A DNA stretch of 64,000 nt from Lachnoclostridium sp. An14 (lineage in GTDB: Bacteria > Bacillota > Clostridia > Lachnospirales > Lachnospiraceae). The stretch covers positions 286,671-350,670 of the forward strand of contig NZ_NFLE01000001.1 in NCBI RefSeq assembly GCF_002160755.1, in the 5' to 3' direction. The position numbers and the translations under genes were made by a program. How positions within the stretch are numbered: position 1 is the first letter of the stretch; each line of letters opens with the position of its first letter. Shown piece after piece: positions 8,526 through 16,247 of this stretch. The notes beneath the pieces were generated by a model. That model saw only the letters and a list, made by a program, of their open reading frames with translations, ran no database searches and had not been told where the DNA came from.

Positions 8526-9014
8526 TTACATCCGTCTTCCGATCACCAGCCTGGAAACGCCTAACAGCACGGCGAACACAGCCACCGTTGCCAGCAGCAC
8601 CCTGGAAACCGTCATGTTCACAAACCCGCTCACCAGCACGCCCAGGTACAGCAGGAGGAACATGGCATAGCCGCTCACCGCCCAGCACTTTAAGCCGATC
8701 AGACGGTTTCTCTCATCGCTCTCCGCCAGCTGTTTCGCCTTTTTTAATTCCGGATCCCTCAGACACCGGCGGGTGCGGTAGATCTGCACCAGGCTGGCAG
8801 CCATGAGGGCCGCGCCCAGCACCAGGTAAAATTCCGTCACATACTCCCGTCCCCCCGGCTCTAAGAAAAGGACCGGCATCCACTTTTCATACATCAGGGA
8901 CGCAAACACCGCCAAAGCTCCCAGCAAAAACAGCAGTTTCTGCGCCAGAATCCGCCTCCGGCACCGTTTCTCAAATTCCCTCTCCTGCTCCGAAAACAAA
9001 CCGTTTTGTTTCAT
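8526..9014 (-). CDS. Small four-helix membrane protein paired with Xre regulator
   Basis: 162 residues with four predicted membrane segments (about residues 25-41, 58-78, 109-130 and 136-156) and a charged loop ([17 protein letters not shown]) in the middle. Its ATG overlaps the regulator stop by 4 bp (ATGA), with GAGGAGG upstream. Xre/membrane-protein pairs of this type are common in clostridia; the function is not known and I cannot assign one. Confidence 0.75.
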   Translation of the reverse strand: MKQNGLFSEQEREFEKRCRRRILAQKLLFLLGALAVFASLMYEKWMPVLFLEPGGREYVTEFYLVLGAALMAASLVQIYRTRRCLRDPELKKAKQLAESDERNRLIGLKCWAVSGYAMFLLLYLGVLVSGFVNMTVSRVLLATVAVFAVLLGVSRLVIGRRM

Positions 9015-9217
9015 CTCTGTTCCTCCTCGTCAAATAAAAATACTTCCTCAATGGTCAGTCCAAAATAAGCCGCGATCCGATGGGCCAGCAAGAGCGATGC
9101 GTTGTACCTCCCGTTTTCCAGGGAAATGATCGTCTGCCTGGTGACTCCCACCGCCTCCGCCAGATCCTCCTGCCGGATCCGCCGTTCCTTTCTCAGCTCC
9201 TGAATACGGTTTTCCAC
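9011..9217 (-). CDS. Xre family helix-turn-helix regulator
   Basis: 68 residues, essentially one HTH_3 domain: [41 protein letters not shown], then a short acidic tail. The small stand-alone form resembles Bacillus YgzD-type regulators. GTG start with AAGGGGCGG upstream. Transcribed from a consensus promoter carrying a palindrome (9261-9275), so it probably represses itself and the membrane-protein gene. Confidence 0.9.
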   Translation of the reverse strand: MENRIQELRKERRIRQEDLAEAVGVTRQTIISLENGRYNASLLLAHRIAAYFGLTIEEVFLFDEEEQR

Positions 9218-9250
9218 TGGTCCGCCCCTTTCTCTTTATGTAATGTTTGC

Positions 9251-9290
9251 TTTACATTTTAAGTATAGTATACTTTACATTTATTGTCAA
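9251..9290 (-). promoter_or_regulatory. Promoter and operator of the Xre operon
   Basis: TTGACA (9285-9290), exactly 17 nt, TATACT (9262-9267). A palindrome AAGTATA-G-TATACTT (9261-9275) covers the -10, and ATGTAAA occurs twice (complement of 9251-9258 and 9274-9281), once on each side of the -10. Confidence 0.78.
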
Positions 9291-9352
9291 GTGGGAGTTT
9301 CCTGTTTCGTGTGTGCGCCAGTTTTACGGAGAAAACCGGATTTCACAGTCAA

Positions 9353-9375
9353 GGCCCCCGGCTTAGCCGGGGGCC
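9353..9375. terminator. Strong GC hairpin, probable transcript end
   Basis: GGCCCCCGGC-TTA-GCCGGGGGCC, a 10-bp stem. No T-run on either side, so termination is uncertain. It is the only structure seen between the Xre promoter and the gene ending at 9542; the rest of 9291-9541 shows nothing else. Confidence 0.45.
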
Positions 9376-9541
9376 TGGCTTGTCCACGCTTATTACACAT
9401 CCACATTTTCTTTCCTCACCATCTTCATCAAGCAACCGCTCTGACTAAAATTTACACGCAGACGAGATAAGCATCATCCTCCCTGTCCTTTTCGTTCCCG
9501 GAAACAGGTCAAACTCTGCTTTTGGAATGATTGGGGAAACG

Positions 9542-10090
9542 TCAATTCTCACAATACTTCAAACTCTCCTGTGCGGATACGCCCCAATGAACGTGCGGCA
9601 AGTCCAATCCGTAACAGACGATGTCGCCTGAGCCGAAACCATCCCTGTTTCTCCCGGTATAGATACTATATCCGCACCAGGTTCTGTAATGGTATTCCGT
9701 ATAAAATTCATAATCCTCTTGAAACGTATCCTCTGTCACTTCCACATAAAACCCTTCCGGCCGGCTGTCGGCTTCACATAAAATATGAAGTTCGTTTGGC
9801 TCTTTTCCGTTTTCTGTATATTTGAATTCCCCGCGAAAATATGCAAACGTATATGCCGGAATGATCTTTACGCTTTTCGGAATAAAAACATAGCGCAGGC
9901 TCTCTGTAACTTCAGAAAAAGCATCCTTCGCCAAGGCGCAGATCCCGTCAGGGATCGAAAAAAACGATCCATTGCCGCAAACTTTCAGCAAAACACGGTT
10001 CCGATCCGGATCAAGTCCTTCTCTTATTTCAAATCCCTGCTTGTCGGTATATGTGGATTCCACGATCATCTCCGTCTTTCCTTCAAACAT
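9542..10090 (-). CDS. Hypothetical protein, possibly BspA-type leucine-rich repeat fragment
   Basis: 182 residues, not confidently recognised. The central part (GSFFSIPDGICALAKDAF, then LRYVFIPKSVKIIPAYTFAYF) has the I-P-x-x-V-x-x-I-x-x-x-x-F rhythm of BspA-type LRR_5 repeats, about two repeats. There is no signal peptide, so it looks intracellular. SD GGGAGGG lies 6 nt before the ATG. A Cys/Tyr-rich C-terminal part (YHYRTWCGYSIYTGRNRDG) resembles nothing I know. Lower GC than its neighbours suggests transfer. Confidence 0.6.
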   Translation of the reverse strand: MFEGKTEMIVESTYTDKQGFEIREGLDPDRNRVLLKVCGNGSFFSIPDGICALAKDAFSEVTESLRYVFIPKSVKIIPAYTFAYFRGEFKYTENGKEPNELHILCEADSRPEGFYVEVTEDTFQEDYEFYTEYHYRTWCGYSIYTGRNRDGFGSGDIVCYGLDLPHVHWGVSAQESLKYCEN

Positions 10091-10252
10091 ATGTATCCCT
10101 CCCTAACCTCGAAAAAACTTGCTGAACCAGCTCCCCTTTTGCCCGGCTCCTGCCCCTGTTGATCTACTCCGGCCTCTCCGGTAAGAATTTGTCAGGGGGC
10201 AGAGCATTCCGTCCGTTCTCCCAATCAAAGCGTGTTCGTTGCTGCAACAGCA

Positions 10253-11383
10253 TCAGATGAGATACGATCTGTGGTCGTCCTCTTTGTCGCCCAGCAACTT
10301 GTATTTGTTAATGTCGTATCCCTTAAACGCCTTGTCATAAAATGCGTCCACACTGCCGTAGCTGGAATGGTTGATGGGGTAATTCCGGTTGCGGATCGGA
10401 ACGGTGGTGTGGACCGAGTAAACGATGTACGCCGTCCCCTGCCCGTCGATGTAAACATACACATTGTCGCCGGGAACCAGTTTCCCCAGCTGGACTTTCG
10501 TGCCCTTCTCATCGGCGAAGGGATAGCGTTTCCCCTCAAACACACATTCCTTTCCCCCCGGATACGCCGCGCACACCACATCTCCCACCAGCTCAAAGAG
10601 GAAATCCGTGCTCCGTTCTTCCCTATATCCATAGGTCTTGGACCAGGCGTCACTGGAACGCAGCTCCATCCACGGGAAATGGGAGGCGGAACAAAAGGAG
10701 ATGCTGTGGGGCGCGTAAGAGAACGAATGGCTGCTGCTCAGGACGCCGTTTAAGTAGAACCACCCCAACCGTCCCTCGTGAATCTCCCTGATAAGATAGG
10801 TGAGGTCGTTCCAGTTGTCCTCGCTGTGATGCACGCCCAGCACGACAAATTCTGAATCCTGAAAGCGGTAAATGTGCTCGCAAAAATCATGGTCGCCGCA
10901 GGTGCGGTATTTTTTCATCCGCTCCCGGCTCTGTTCCATGGAGTAGTCGAAGTTTTCACTGGCGGCAGCCTTCAGGAATTCCATGAGCTCCTTGCAGTAG
11001 AGGGTTGGCACCCGATAGGCATTTATTTTCGAGCCGTCCATATAGTGCAGAAAGATGTTCCCCTTTTCCTCCACCACCTGAAAAAGCCCCTTGTACGGGA
11101 GGTGATAGCGTTCGCCGTTCACATATCCGTAGATTGCCCGGTCGGTCACGACAAAGCCGCTGGATCCGTTGTATACCCCCCTCCAGTTGAAGTCCCACGC
11201 CCACGCCAGGATGATTTCATCCTCCTCCTTTTTGGCCCATTTCTTCATGGCCCGGTTCAGCTTTTTCTGCTGTTCGGCGTTCAAATCCTCCTCGGAATAA
11301 AAAACCTTGCTCCACTCCGCCCTATAGCGCAGTGAATCCACAAACTTTCCATGCTCGCTCCTACCTTTCCCGCCTGTTCCCAT
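10253..11383 (-). CDS. Hypothetical protein with PH-like domain
   Basis: 376 residues, no signal peptide or membrane segment. Around residues 60-120 the pattern SGFVVTDRAIYGYVNGERYHLPYKGLFQVV resembles bacterial PH-like domains (an FxxTDRxxY...PYxxI pattern). The rest is Tyr/Asp/His-rich and unrecognised. The ATG at 11383 has no visible SD and is uncertain; no better in-frame start was found. Same strand as the preceding hypothetical gene, 162 bp apart. Confidence 0.6.
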   Translation of the reverse strand: MGTGGKGRSEHGKFVDSLRYRAEWSKVFYSEEDLNAEQQKKLNRAMKKWAKKEEDEIILAWAWDFNWRGVYNGSSGFVVTDRAIYGYVNGERYHLPYKGLFQVVEEKGNIFLHYMDGSKINAYRVPTLYCKELMEFLKAAASENFDYSMEQSRERMKKYRTCGDHDFCEHIYRFQDSEFVVLGVHHSEDNWNDLTYLIREIHEGRLGWFYLNGVLSSSHSFSYAPHSISFCSASHFPWMELRSSDAWSKTYGYREERSTDFLFELVGDVVCAAYPGGKECVFEGKRYPFADEKGTKVQLGKLVPGDNVYVYIDGQGTAYIVYSVHTTVPIRNRNYPINHSSYGSVDAFYDKAFKGYDINKYKLLGDKEDDHRSYLI

Positions 11384-11567
11384 TGTATTTTCAGGATGAT
11401 GGGCGGCGGCGTCCCCCCGGCCGGCGGCCTTTTTGGGCAGAGACAGCTCCTTTGCAATAAATTTATTTATTCAAATTATACTGCCAGACGCAATTTGTCG
11501 CAATCATAAAATGCCTTCTGCCGGCGCAAATCCCCGCCTATATCAGCAATTACTCAATCCAGAGCAT

Positions 11568-11606
11568 TTTTACTTAACCGGAAACGCTGTTTCCTGTTAA
11601 GTAAAA
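11568..11606 (-). repeat. Dispersed palindromic repeat, copy j (palindrome only)
   Basis: 18-bp arms with one mismatch: left arm 11568-11585 ending ACCGGAAAC, loop GCT, right arm 11589-11606 beginning GTTTCCTGTT. Same GGAAAC/GTTTCC core and AGAGCATTTTT flank as copy b (16159-16199). It directly follows the PFOR terminator. Confidence 0.75.
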
Positions 11607-11607
11607 A

Positions 11608-11635
11608 CCGCCGGAAGGGAATCCCCTTCCGGCGG
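11608..11635 (-). terminator. Intrinsic terminator of nifJ
   Basis: 12-bp GC stem CCGCCGGAAGGG (11608-11619) and CCCTTCCGGCGG (11624-11635), followed on the minus strand by TTTTTAC. It starts 55 nt after the nifJ stop. The remaining gap to 11383 holds only copy j of the repeat. Confidence 0.88.
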
Positions 11636-11690
11636 CCAATTACCGTTTGAGCACTAAGTCAACCATACAGCTGACATTTTTTATTTGATA

Positions 11691-14600
11691 TTATTCCTCG
11701 TCAGGAGCGTACAGAGCAGACAGTCTGGTCAGGTGTCTGTATCTCTCCTTAGCGTTCTCCGCAGCCTTCTCGAACAGCATATCTGCTCTAGCCGGGTTCT
11801 TCAGAGCCAGGGAGGTGTAACGAACCTCACCCTTTAAGAACTCCTTGTAGTCTCCGGTGGGAGCCTTGGAATCCAGGATGAAGGGGTTCTTGCCCTCGGC
11901 CTTCAGAGCCGGATTGTAGCGGAACATATGCCAGTAGCCGCTCTCAACAGCCTTCTTCTCCTCGGTCTGAGCCTTGCCCATGCCTGCGCGGATACCGTGG
12001 TTGATACACGGAGCGTAAGCGATGATCAGGGACGGACCCGGATAAGCCTCTGCCTCTGCGATTGCCTTTACGGTCTGATTGTAGTCAGCGCCCATGGCGA
12101 TCATAGCAACGTATACGTAGCCGTAGCTCATAGCGATGCCGGCAAGGTCTTTCTTCTTGATCTCCTTACCGCCTGCAGCGAACTGCGCAACCGCACCGAT
12201 GGGGGTGGATTTTGCAGACTGTCCGCCGGTGTTGGAGTAAACCTCGGTATCGAATACCATTACGTTGATGTCCTTGCCGCTGGCCAGTACGTGATCAACG
12301 CCGCCGAAACCGATGTCGTAAGCCCAACCGTCACCACCGAAGATCCACTGGGACTTCTTAGCCAGGAAATCTTTGTTCTCCACGATCTCCTTGCAGAGCG
12401 GGCAGTCACATCCCTCAAGGGCTGCAACCAGCTTGTCCGTAGCGGTTCCGTTGGTAGCGCCGCAGGAGAAGGTGTCTAACCACTCTTTGCAGGCTGCCTT
12501 CACATCGTCAGAGGATTTCTCGGACTCATAAACAGCAGTTACTTTATCTTTTAACCAATCTCTCAGAGCATTGTTGGCAAGGAGCATACCATAGCCGAAC
12601 TCTGCGTTGTCCTCGAACAGGGAGTTGTCCCAAGCCGGGCCCTGACCGCGTCTGTTCACGGTGTAAGGGGTGGACGGTGAGGAGTTGCCCCAGATGGAGG
12701 AACATCCCGTTGCGTTGGCGATGTACATTCTGTCGCCGAACAGCTGGGTGATCAGCTTCGCGTAAGGAGTCTCGCCACAGCCTGCGCAGGCGCCGGAGTA
12801 CTCTAACAGCGGCTGCTTGAACTGGCTGCCCTTAACGGTGGTCTCTTTAAACTTCGCAAGAACTTCCGGTTTCTCGGACAGTTTCTGGCCAAACTCGAAG
12901 ATCGGCTGCTCGCCAAGGTTCTTCTCCAGTCCTTCCATCGTAAGAGCCTTCTCGCCCTTCTTGCCAGGACATACGTTTGCACAGGAACCGCATCCCGTAC
13001 AGTCGAGAGCGGAAACAGTCATGGAGAAGTAGTATCCCGGCATACCGGTCATCGGCAGTTTCTTCATGTCAGCCGGAGCTGCAGCAGCCTCCTCCTCGTT
13101 CATAACTACCGGACGGATAACTGCGTGCGGGCAGACATAAGAACAGAAGTTACACTGGATACAGTTGTCGGAATTCCAAACCGGAACATTTACGGCGATG
13201 CCGCGCTTCTCGTATGCGGAGGAGCCGGACGGCGTGGAACCGTCTACGTAATCCTTGAATGCGGATACCGGTAAGGAATAGCCCTCCTGAGCGTTTACCT
13301 TTGCCTGGATGTTGTTTACGAAGTCTACAACGTCCTGTCTTCCCTCGGTTACGTGAGCCATATCAAGACCCTCGTCCTCACAGTTCTTCCAGGACTCCGG
13401 AACCTCTACCTTCACAACCTGCTTAGCGCCTTCCTCGATAGCGGCCCAGTTCTTCTTAACAACGTCCTCACCCTTACGGCCGTAGGTCTTCTTCGCAGCG
13501 TCCTTCATCAGCTCGATGGCTCTCTCCTCCGGGATGATGTTGGCCAGCTTGAAGAATGCGGACTGAAGGATGGTGTTGATACGGGTGGAGCCCATGCCGG
13601 TCTCGATACCGATCTTCACGCCATCGATCACGTAGAAATTGATGTTGTGATCAGCGATGAATTTCTTTACCTGACCCGGTAAGTGTTTCTCAAGGCCCTC
13701 CATATCCCACGGGCAGTTGAGAAGGAAGGTGCCTCCGTCTACCAGTTCCTGAACCATGTTGTACTTGCGCACATAGGCCGGATTGTGGCAGGCTACGAAG
13801 TTGGCCTGCTTGATCAGGTAGGTGGATTTGATCTTCTCATGTCCGAAACGCAGGTGAGACATGGTCACACCGCCGGACTTCTTGGAATCGTAATCAAAGT
13901 ATGCCTGTGCATACATATCGGTGTTGTCGCCGATGATCTTGATGGAGTTCTTGTTTGCGCCAACGGTTCCGTCTGCGCCCAGGCCCCAGAACTTGCAGTT
14001 GATGGTGCCTTCGGGAGTGGTAACCAGAGGAGCGCCGGTGGGCAGGGACAGATTGGTCACATCGTCCACGATACCGATGGTGAATTTCGCCTTCTCGGTG
14101 TTCTCGTATGTCGCTACGATCTGAGCCGGGGTGGTGTCCTTGGAACCTAAGCCGTAACGGCCGGTGAATACCGGAACGTCGTTGAACTGGGTTCCCTTAA
14201 GAGCTGCCACTACATCCAGGTACAGCGGCTCGCCGAGAGCGCCGGGCTCTTTCGTTCTGTCAAGAACGGTGATCTGCTTTGCGGTAGCCGGGATGGCTGC
14301 AACGAAAGCGTCAGCTGCGAACGGTCTGTACAGACGAACCTTTACCAGGCCGACCTTCTTGCCCTGTTTTGCCAGGTAGTCGATGGTCTCCTCGATGGTC
14401 TCGTTTACAGAACCCATGGCGATGATTACGTGCTCTGCGTCCTCAGCGCCGTAGTAGTTGAACAGCTTGTAGTCGGTGCCAATCTTGGCATTGACTTTGT
14501 CCATGTACTCCTGTACGATGGCCGGAAGGGCATCATAGTACGGGTTGCAGGCCTCTCTGGCCTGGAAGAAAATATCCGGGTTCTGAGCAGAACCTCTCTG

Positions 14601-15242
14601 GCACGGATGGTTCGGGTTTAACGCCTGCTTACGGAATGCAGCCAGAGCGTCCCAATCCATCATTTCCTTTAAGTCGTCATAGTCCCAGGTCTCGATCTTC
14701 TGGATCTCGTGAGAAGTACGGAATCCGTCGAAGAAGTTGATAAACGGAACCTTTCCGGTCAGCGCTGCCAGATGGGCAACGGGGGTTAAGTCCATAACCT
14801 CCTGAACGCTGGACTCACACAGCATGGCGCAGCCCGTCTGACGGCAAGCGTATACGTCAGAGTGATCGCCGAAAATGGACAGCGCGTGGCTGGCCAGGGC
14901 ACGTGCGGACACGTTGAACACGCCGGGAAGCTGCTCACCAGCGATCTTGTACAGGTTCGGGATCATCAGCAGCAGACCCTGGGATGCCGTGTAGGTGGTG
15001 GTCAGCGCACCTGCGGCAAGGGATCCGTGCACAGCGCCTGCAGCGCCTGCCTCGGACTGCATTTCCGTAATCTGTACCGGGCGTCCAAAGATGTTCAGTC
15101 TTCCATCCGTCGCCCACTCATCCGTATGCTCCGGCATAACAGAGGAGGGAGTGATCGGATACATAGCAGCTACTTCTGTAAACGCATACGACGCATGAGC
15201 AGCTGCCTCATTGCCATCCATGGTTTTCATGTTTCTTGCCAT
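11691..15242 (-). CDS. nifJ: Pyruvate:ferredoxin (flavodoxin) oxidoreductase, single-chain
   Basis: Oxidatively decarboxylates pyruvate to acetyl-CoA and CO2, reducing ferredoxin; the central pyruvate-using enzyme of anaerobes. 1183 residues, normal length for the one-chain enzyme. Order: N-terminal pyrimidine-binding domain (YPITPSSVMPE), CoA-binding middle region, ferredoxin domain with CIQCNFCSYVCP (about 690) and CTGCGSCANVCPG (about 747), then the TPP domain with CAGCGETPY and GDGWAYDIGFGG (about 969). SD AGGAGG before the ATG. Monocistronic: own promoter with palindrome at 15374-15444 and own terminator. Confidence 0.97.
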   Translation of the reverse strand: MARNMKTMDGNEAAAHASYAFTEVAAMYPITPSSVMPEHTDEWATDGRLNIFGRPVQITEMQSEAGAAGAVHGSLAAGALTTTYTASQGLLLMIPNLYKIAGEQLPGVFNVSARALASHALSIFGDHSDVYACRQTGCAMLCESSVQEVMDLTPVAHLAALTGKVPFINFFDGFRTSHEIQKIETWDYDDLKEMMDWDALAAFRKQALNPNHPCQRGSAQNPDIFFQAREACNPYYDALPAIVQEYMDKVNAKIGTDYKLFNYYGAEDAEHVIIAMGSVNETIEETIDYLAKQGKKVGLVKVRLYRPFAADAFVAAIPATAKQITVLDRTKEPGALGEPLYLDVVAALKGTQFNDVPVFTGRYGLGSKDTTPAQIVATYENTEKAKFTIGIVDDVTNLSLPTGAPLVTTPEGTINCKFWGLGADGTVGANKNSIKIIGDNTDMYAQAYFDYDSKKSGGVTMSHLRFGHEKIKSTYLIKQANFVACHNPAYVRKYNMVQELVDGGTFLLNCPWDMEGLEKHLPGQVKKFIADHNINFYVIDGVKIGIETGMGSTRINTILQSAFFKLANIIPEERAIELMKDAAKKTYGRKGEDVVKKNWAAIEEGAKQVVKVEVPESWKNCEDEGLDMAHVTEGRQDVVDFVNNIQAKVNAQEGYSLPVSAFKDYVDGSTPSGSSAYEKRGIAVNVPVWNSDNCIQCNFCSYVCPHAVIRPVVMNEEEAAAAPADMKKLPMTGMPGYYFSMTVSALDCTGCGSCANVCPGKKGEKALTMEGLEKNLGEQPIFEFGQKLSEKPEVLAKFKETTVKGSQFKQPLLEYSGACAGCGETPYAKLITQLFGDRMYIANATGCSSIWGNSSPSTPYTVNRRGQGPAWDNSLFEDNAEFGYGMLLANNALRDWLKDKVTAVYESEKSSDDVKAACKEWLDTFSCGATNGTATDKLVAALEGCDCPLCKEIVENKDFLAKKSQWIFGGDGWAYDIGFGGVDHVLASGKDINVMVFDTEVYSNTGGQSAKSTPIGAVAQFAAGGKEIKKKDLAGIAMSYGYVYVAMIAMGADYNQTVKAIAEAEAYPGPSLIIAYAPCINHGIRAGMGKAQTEEKKAVESGYWHMFRYNPALKAEGKNPFILDSKAPTGDYKEFLKGEVRYTSLALKNPARADMLFEKAAENAKERYRHLTRLSALYAPDEE

Positions 15243-15373
15243 TTGATTTGTCCTCCTAAATGAATATTGTATAGTTCCCTTCGGAATCCGGCTGGACGTG
15301 CATCCGCACCTCCTCTGGAACTTTCAAAAAAGTCCCCGGAATCAGGAATCTGTCAGGGAGTGACCTACTTTGT

Positions 15374-15444
15374 ATTATAGCAAAAGTTTCTTGAAATGCA
15401 AAGAGATTGTTCGTAAAAATAAGTATTATTTTACGAACAATCTC
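15374..15444 (-). promoter_or_regulatory. nifJ promoter with 16-bp perfect palindrome upstream
   Basis: Minus strand -10 TATAAT (15374-15379), 17-nt spacer, -35-like TTTGCA. Immediately upstream is a perfect inverted repeat: GAGATTGTTCGTAAAA (15403-15418), 10-nt AT-rich spacer, TTTTACGAACAATCTC (15429-15444). The leader to the nifJ ATG is about 125 nt. A regulator site is likelier than a terminator for the upstream gene, because the downstream run is only TTT. The remaining 15445-15570 shows nothing. Confidence 0.65.
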
Positions 15445-15570
15445 CGCCGGGAGCCGGTATGACTGTCTATTTCTCATATTTTTTCCGAGGGAATTTTCAA
15501 CGGGGGCTGACAGCCGCAAAAACGCGGTTTTCCAGGAAAATACGGCAGAAGGCCCACGGTTTTTCCGCCG

Positions 15571-15981
15571 TCACTGCCCAAGGAGCACCTGTTCCACCAG
15601 AAGGGCTGCCTGGCGGATGCAGTCCGGGCAGGCGCACAGCATCTTTTTGGTCTCCAGGCCCTTCAGCTCCTTGCAGATTGTGCTCTTGTTTTTCTCCCTA
15701 AACCCGTCCAGGATGGCCTTGGACAGCACGTAGGTCTGGACCTTGCTGTTGGGCTTTTCCAGGTTTCCCGTGCTGCCTTTTAAGCCCGCCAGGATACAGG
15801 CGGCAGTCAGGGAGCCGCAGGTTCCCTCCATGGTCGCCATCCCCCGGCCCAGGCCTTCCGTCAGCCGGAACATTTCCAGCTTGTCCATCCCAAACAGGTC
15901 GCAGTAGGTGCAGACGATGGCCTGGGCGCAGTTGTAGCCCTTTTTGTAAAGCTCTACCGCCTGTTCCGCTCTTGATTCCAT
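15571..15981 (-). CDS. C_GCAxxG_C_C family protein
   Basis: 136 residues. The family is named for its conserved cysteines, all visible: GYNCAQAIV near residue 18, GTCGSLTAA near 54, and CACPDC near 117. Members are thought to be redox or metal-binding proteins, sometimes fused to oxidoreductases; the biochemical role is not established. The start at 15981 has GGAGG 7 nt upstream; a longer frame to 16089 has no SD. It stands alone between nifJ and the VanW gene, on the same strand. Confidence 0.88.
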   Translation of the reverse strand: MESRAEQAVELYKKGYNCAQAIVCTYCDLFGMDKLEMFRLTEGLGRGMATMEGTCGSLTAACILAGLKGSTGNLEKPNSKVQTYVLSKAILDGFREKNKSTICKELKGLETKKMLCACPDCIRQAALLVEQVLLGQ

Positions 15982-16089
15982 ATGATTTCCTCCTTTGAAT
16001 GTGAAAGGCGTCCGCCCCTGCCTCACCTTTCCCAAAGCCGGGACGCCGCCTGAAATATCAGTGTCTGAAAAATATGCCTGACAGCCCAC

Positions 16090-16199
16090 GCCCGCGCCGG
16101 AGCGCGGCTGCGCCAGCAGCCATTTTCCTTTGCGCGGAATGCGCCTCCTTGCGGAGCATTTTTGTTTAACAGGAAATTTCGTTTCCTGTTAAACAAAAA
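16090..16199 (-). repeat. Dispersed palindromic repeat, copy b
   Basis: On the minus strand it begins with an 18-bp perfect palindrome (16159-16176 with 16182-16199; core GGAAA/TTTCC). It continues through CTCCGCAAGGAG, GCGCATTCCGCGC, TGGCTGCTGGCGCAGCC and GCGCTCCGGCGCG. It follows the VanW-gene terminator with shared T-run. Confidence 0.82.
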
Positions 16200-16233
16200 A
16201 GGGACGCCATTTCCCCTTCGGAAACAGCGTCCC
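16195..16233 (-). terminator. Intrinsic terminator of the VanW-family gene
   Basis: GGGACGC (16201-16207) pairs with GCGTCCC (16227-16233), and inner TTTCC with GGAAA. On the minus strand TTTTTT follows (16195-16200), shared with repeat copy b. Confidence 0.82.
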
Positions 16234-16247
16234 TCTGAAATACTTTT

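Noticed and set aside
15403..15444. Rex operator at nifJ
   Set aside because: The half-site TTGTTCG lacks the TTGTTAA/TTAACAA core of Rex sites.
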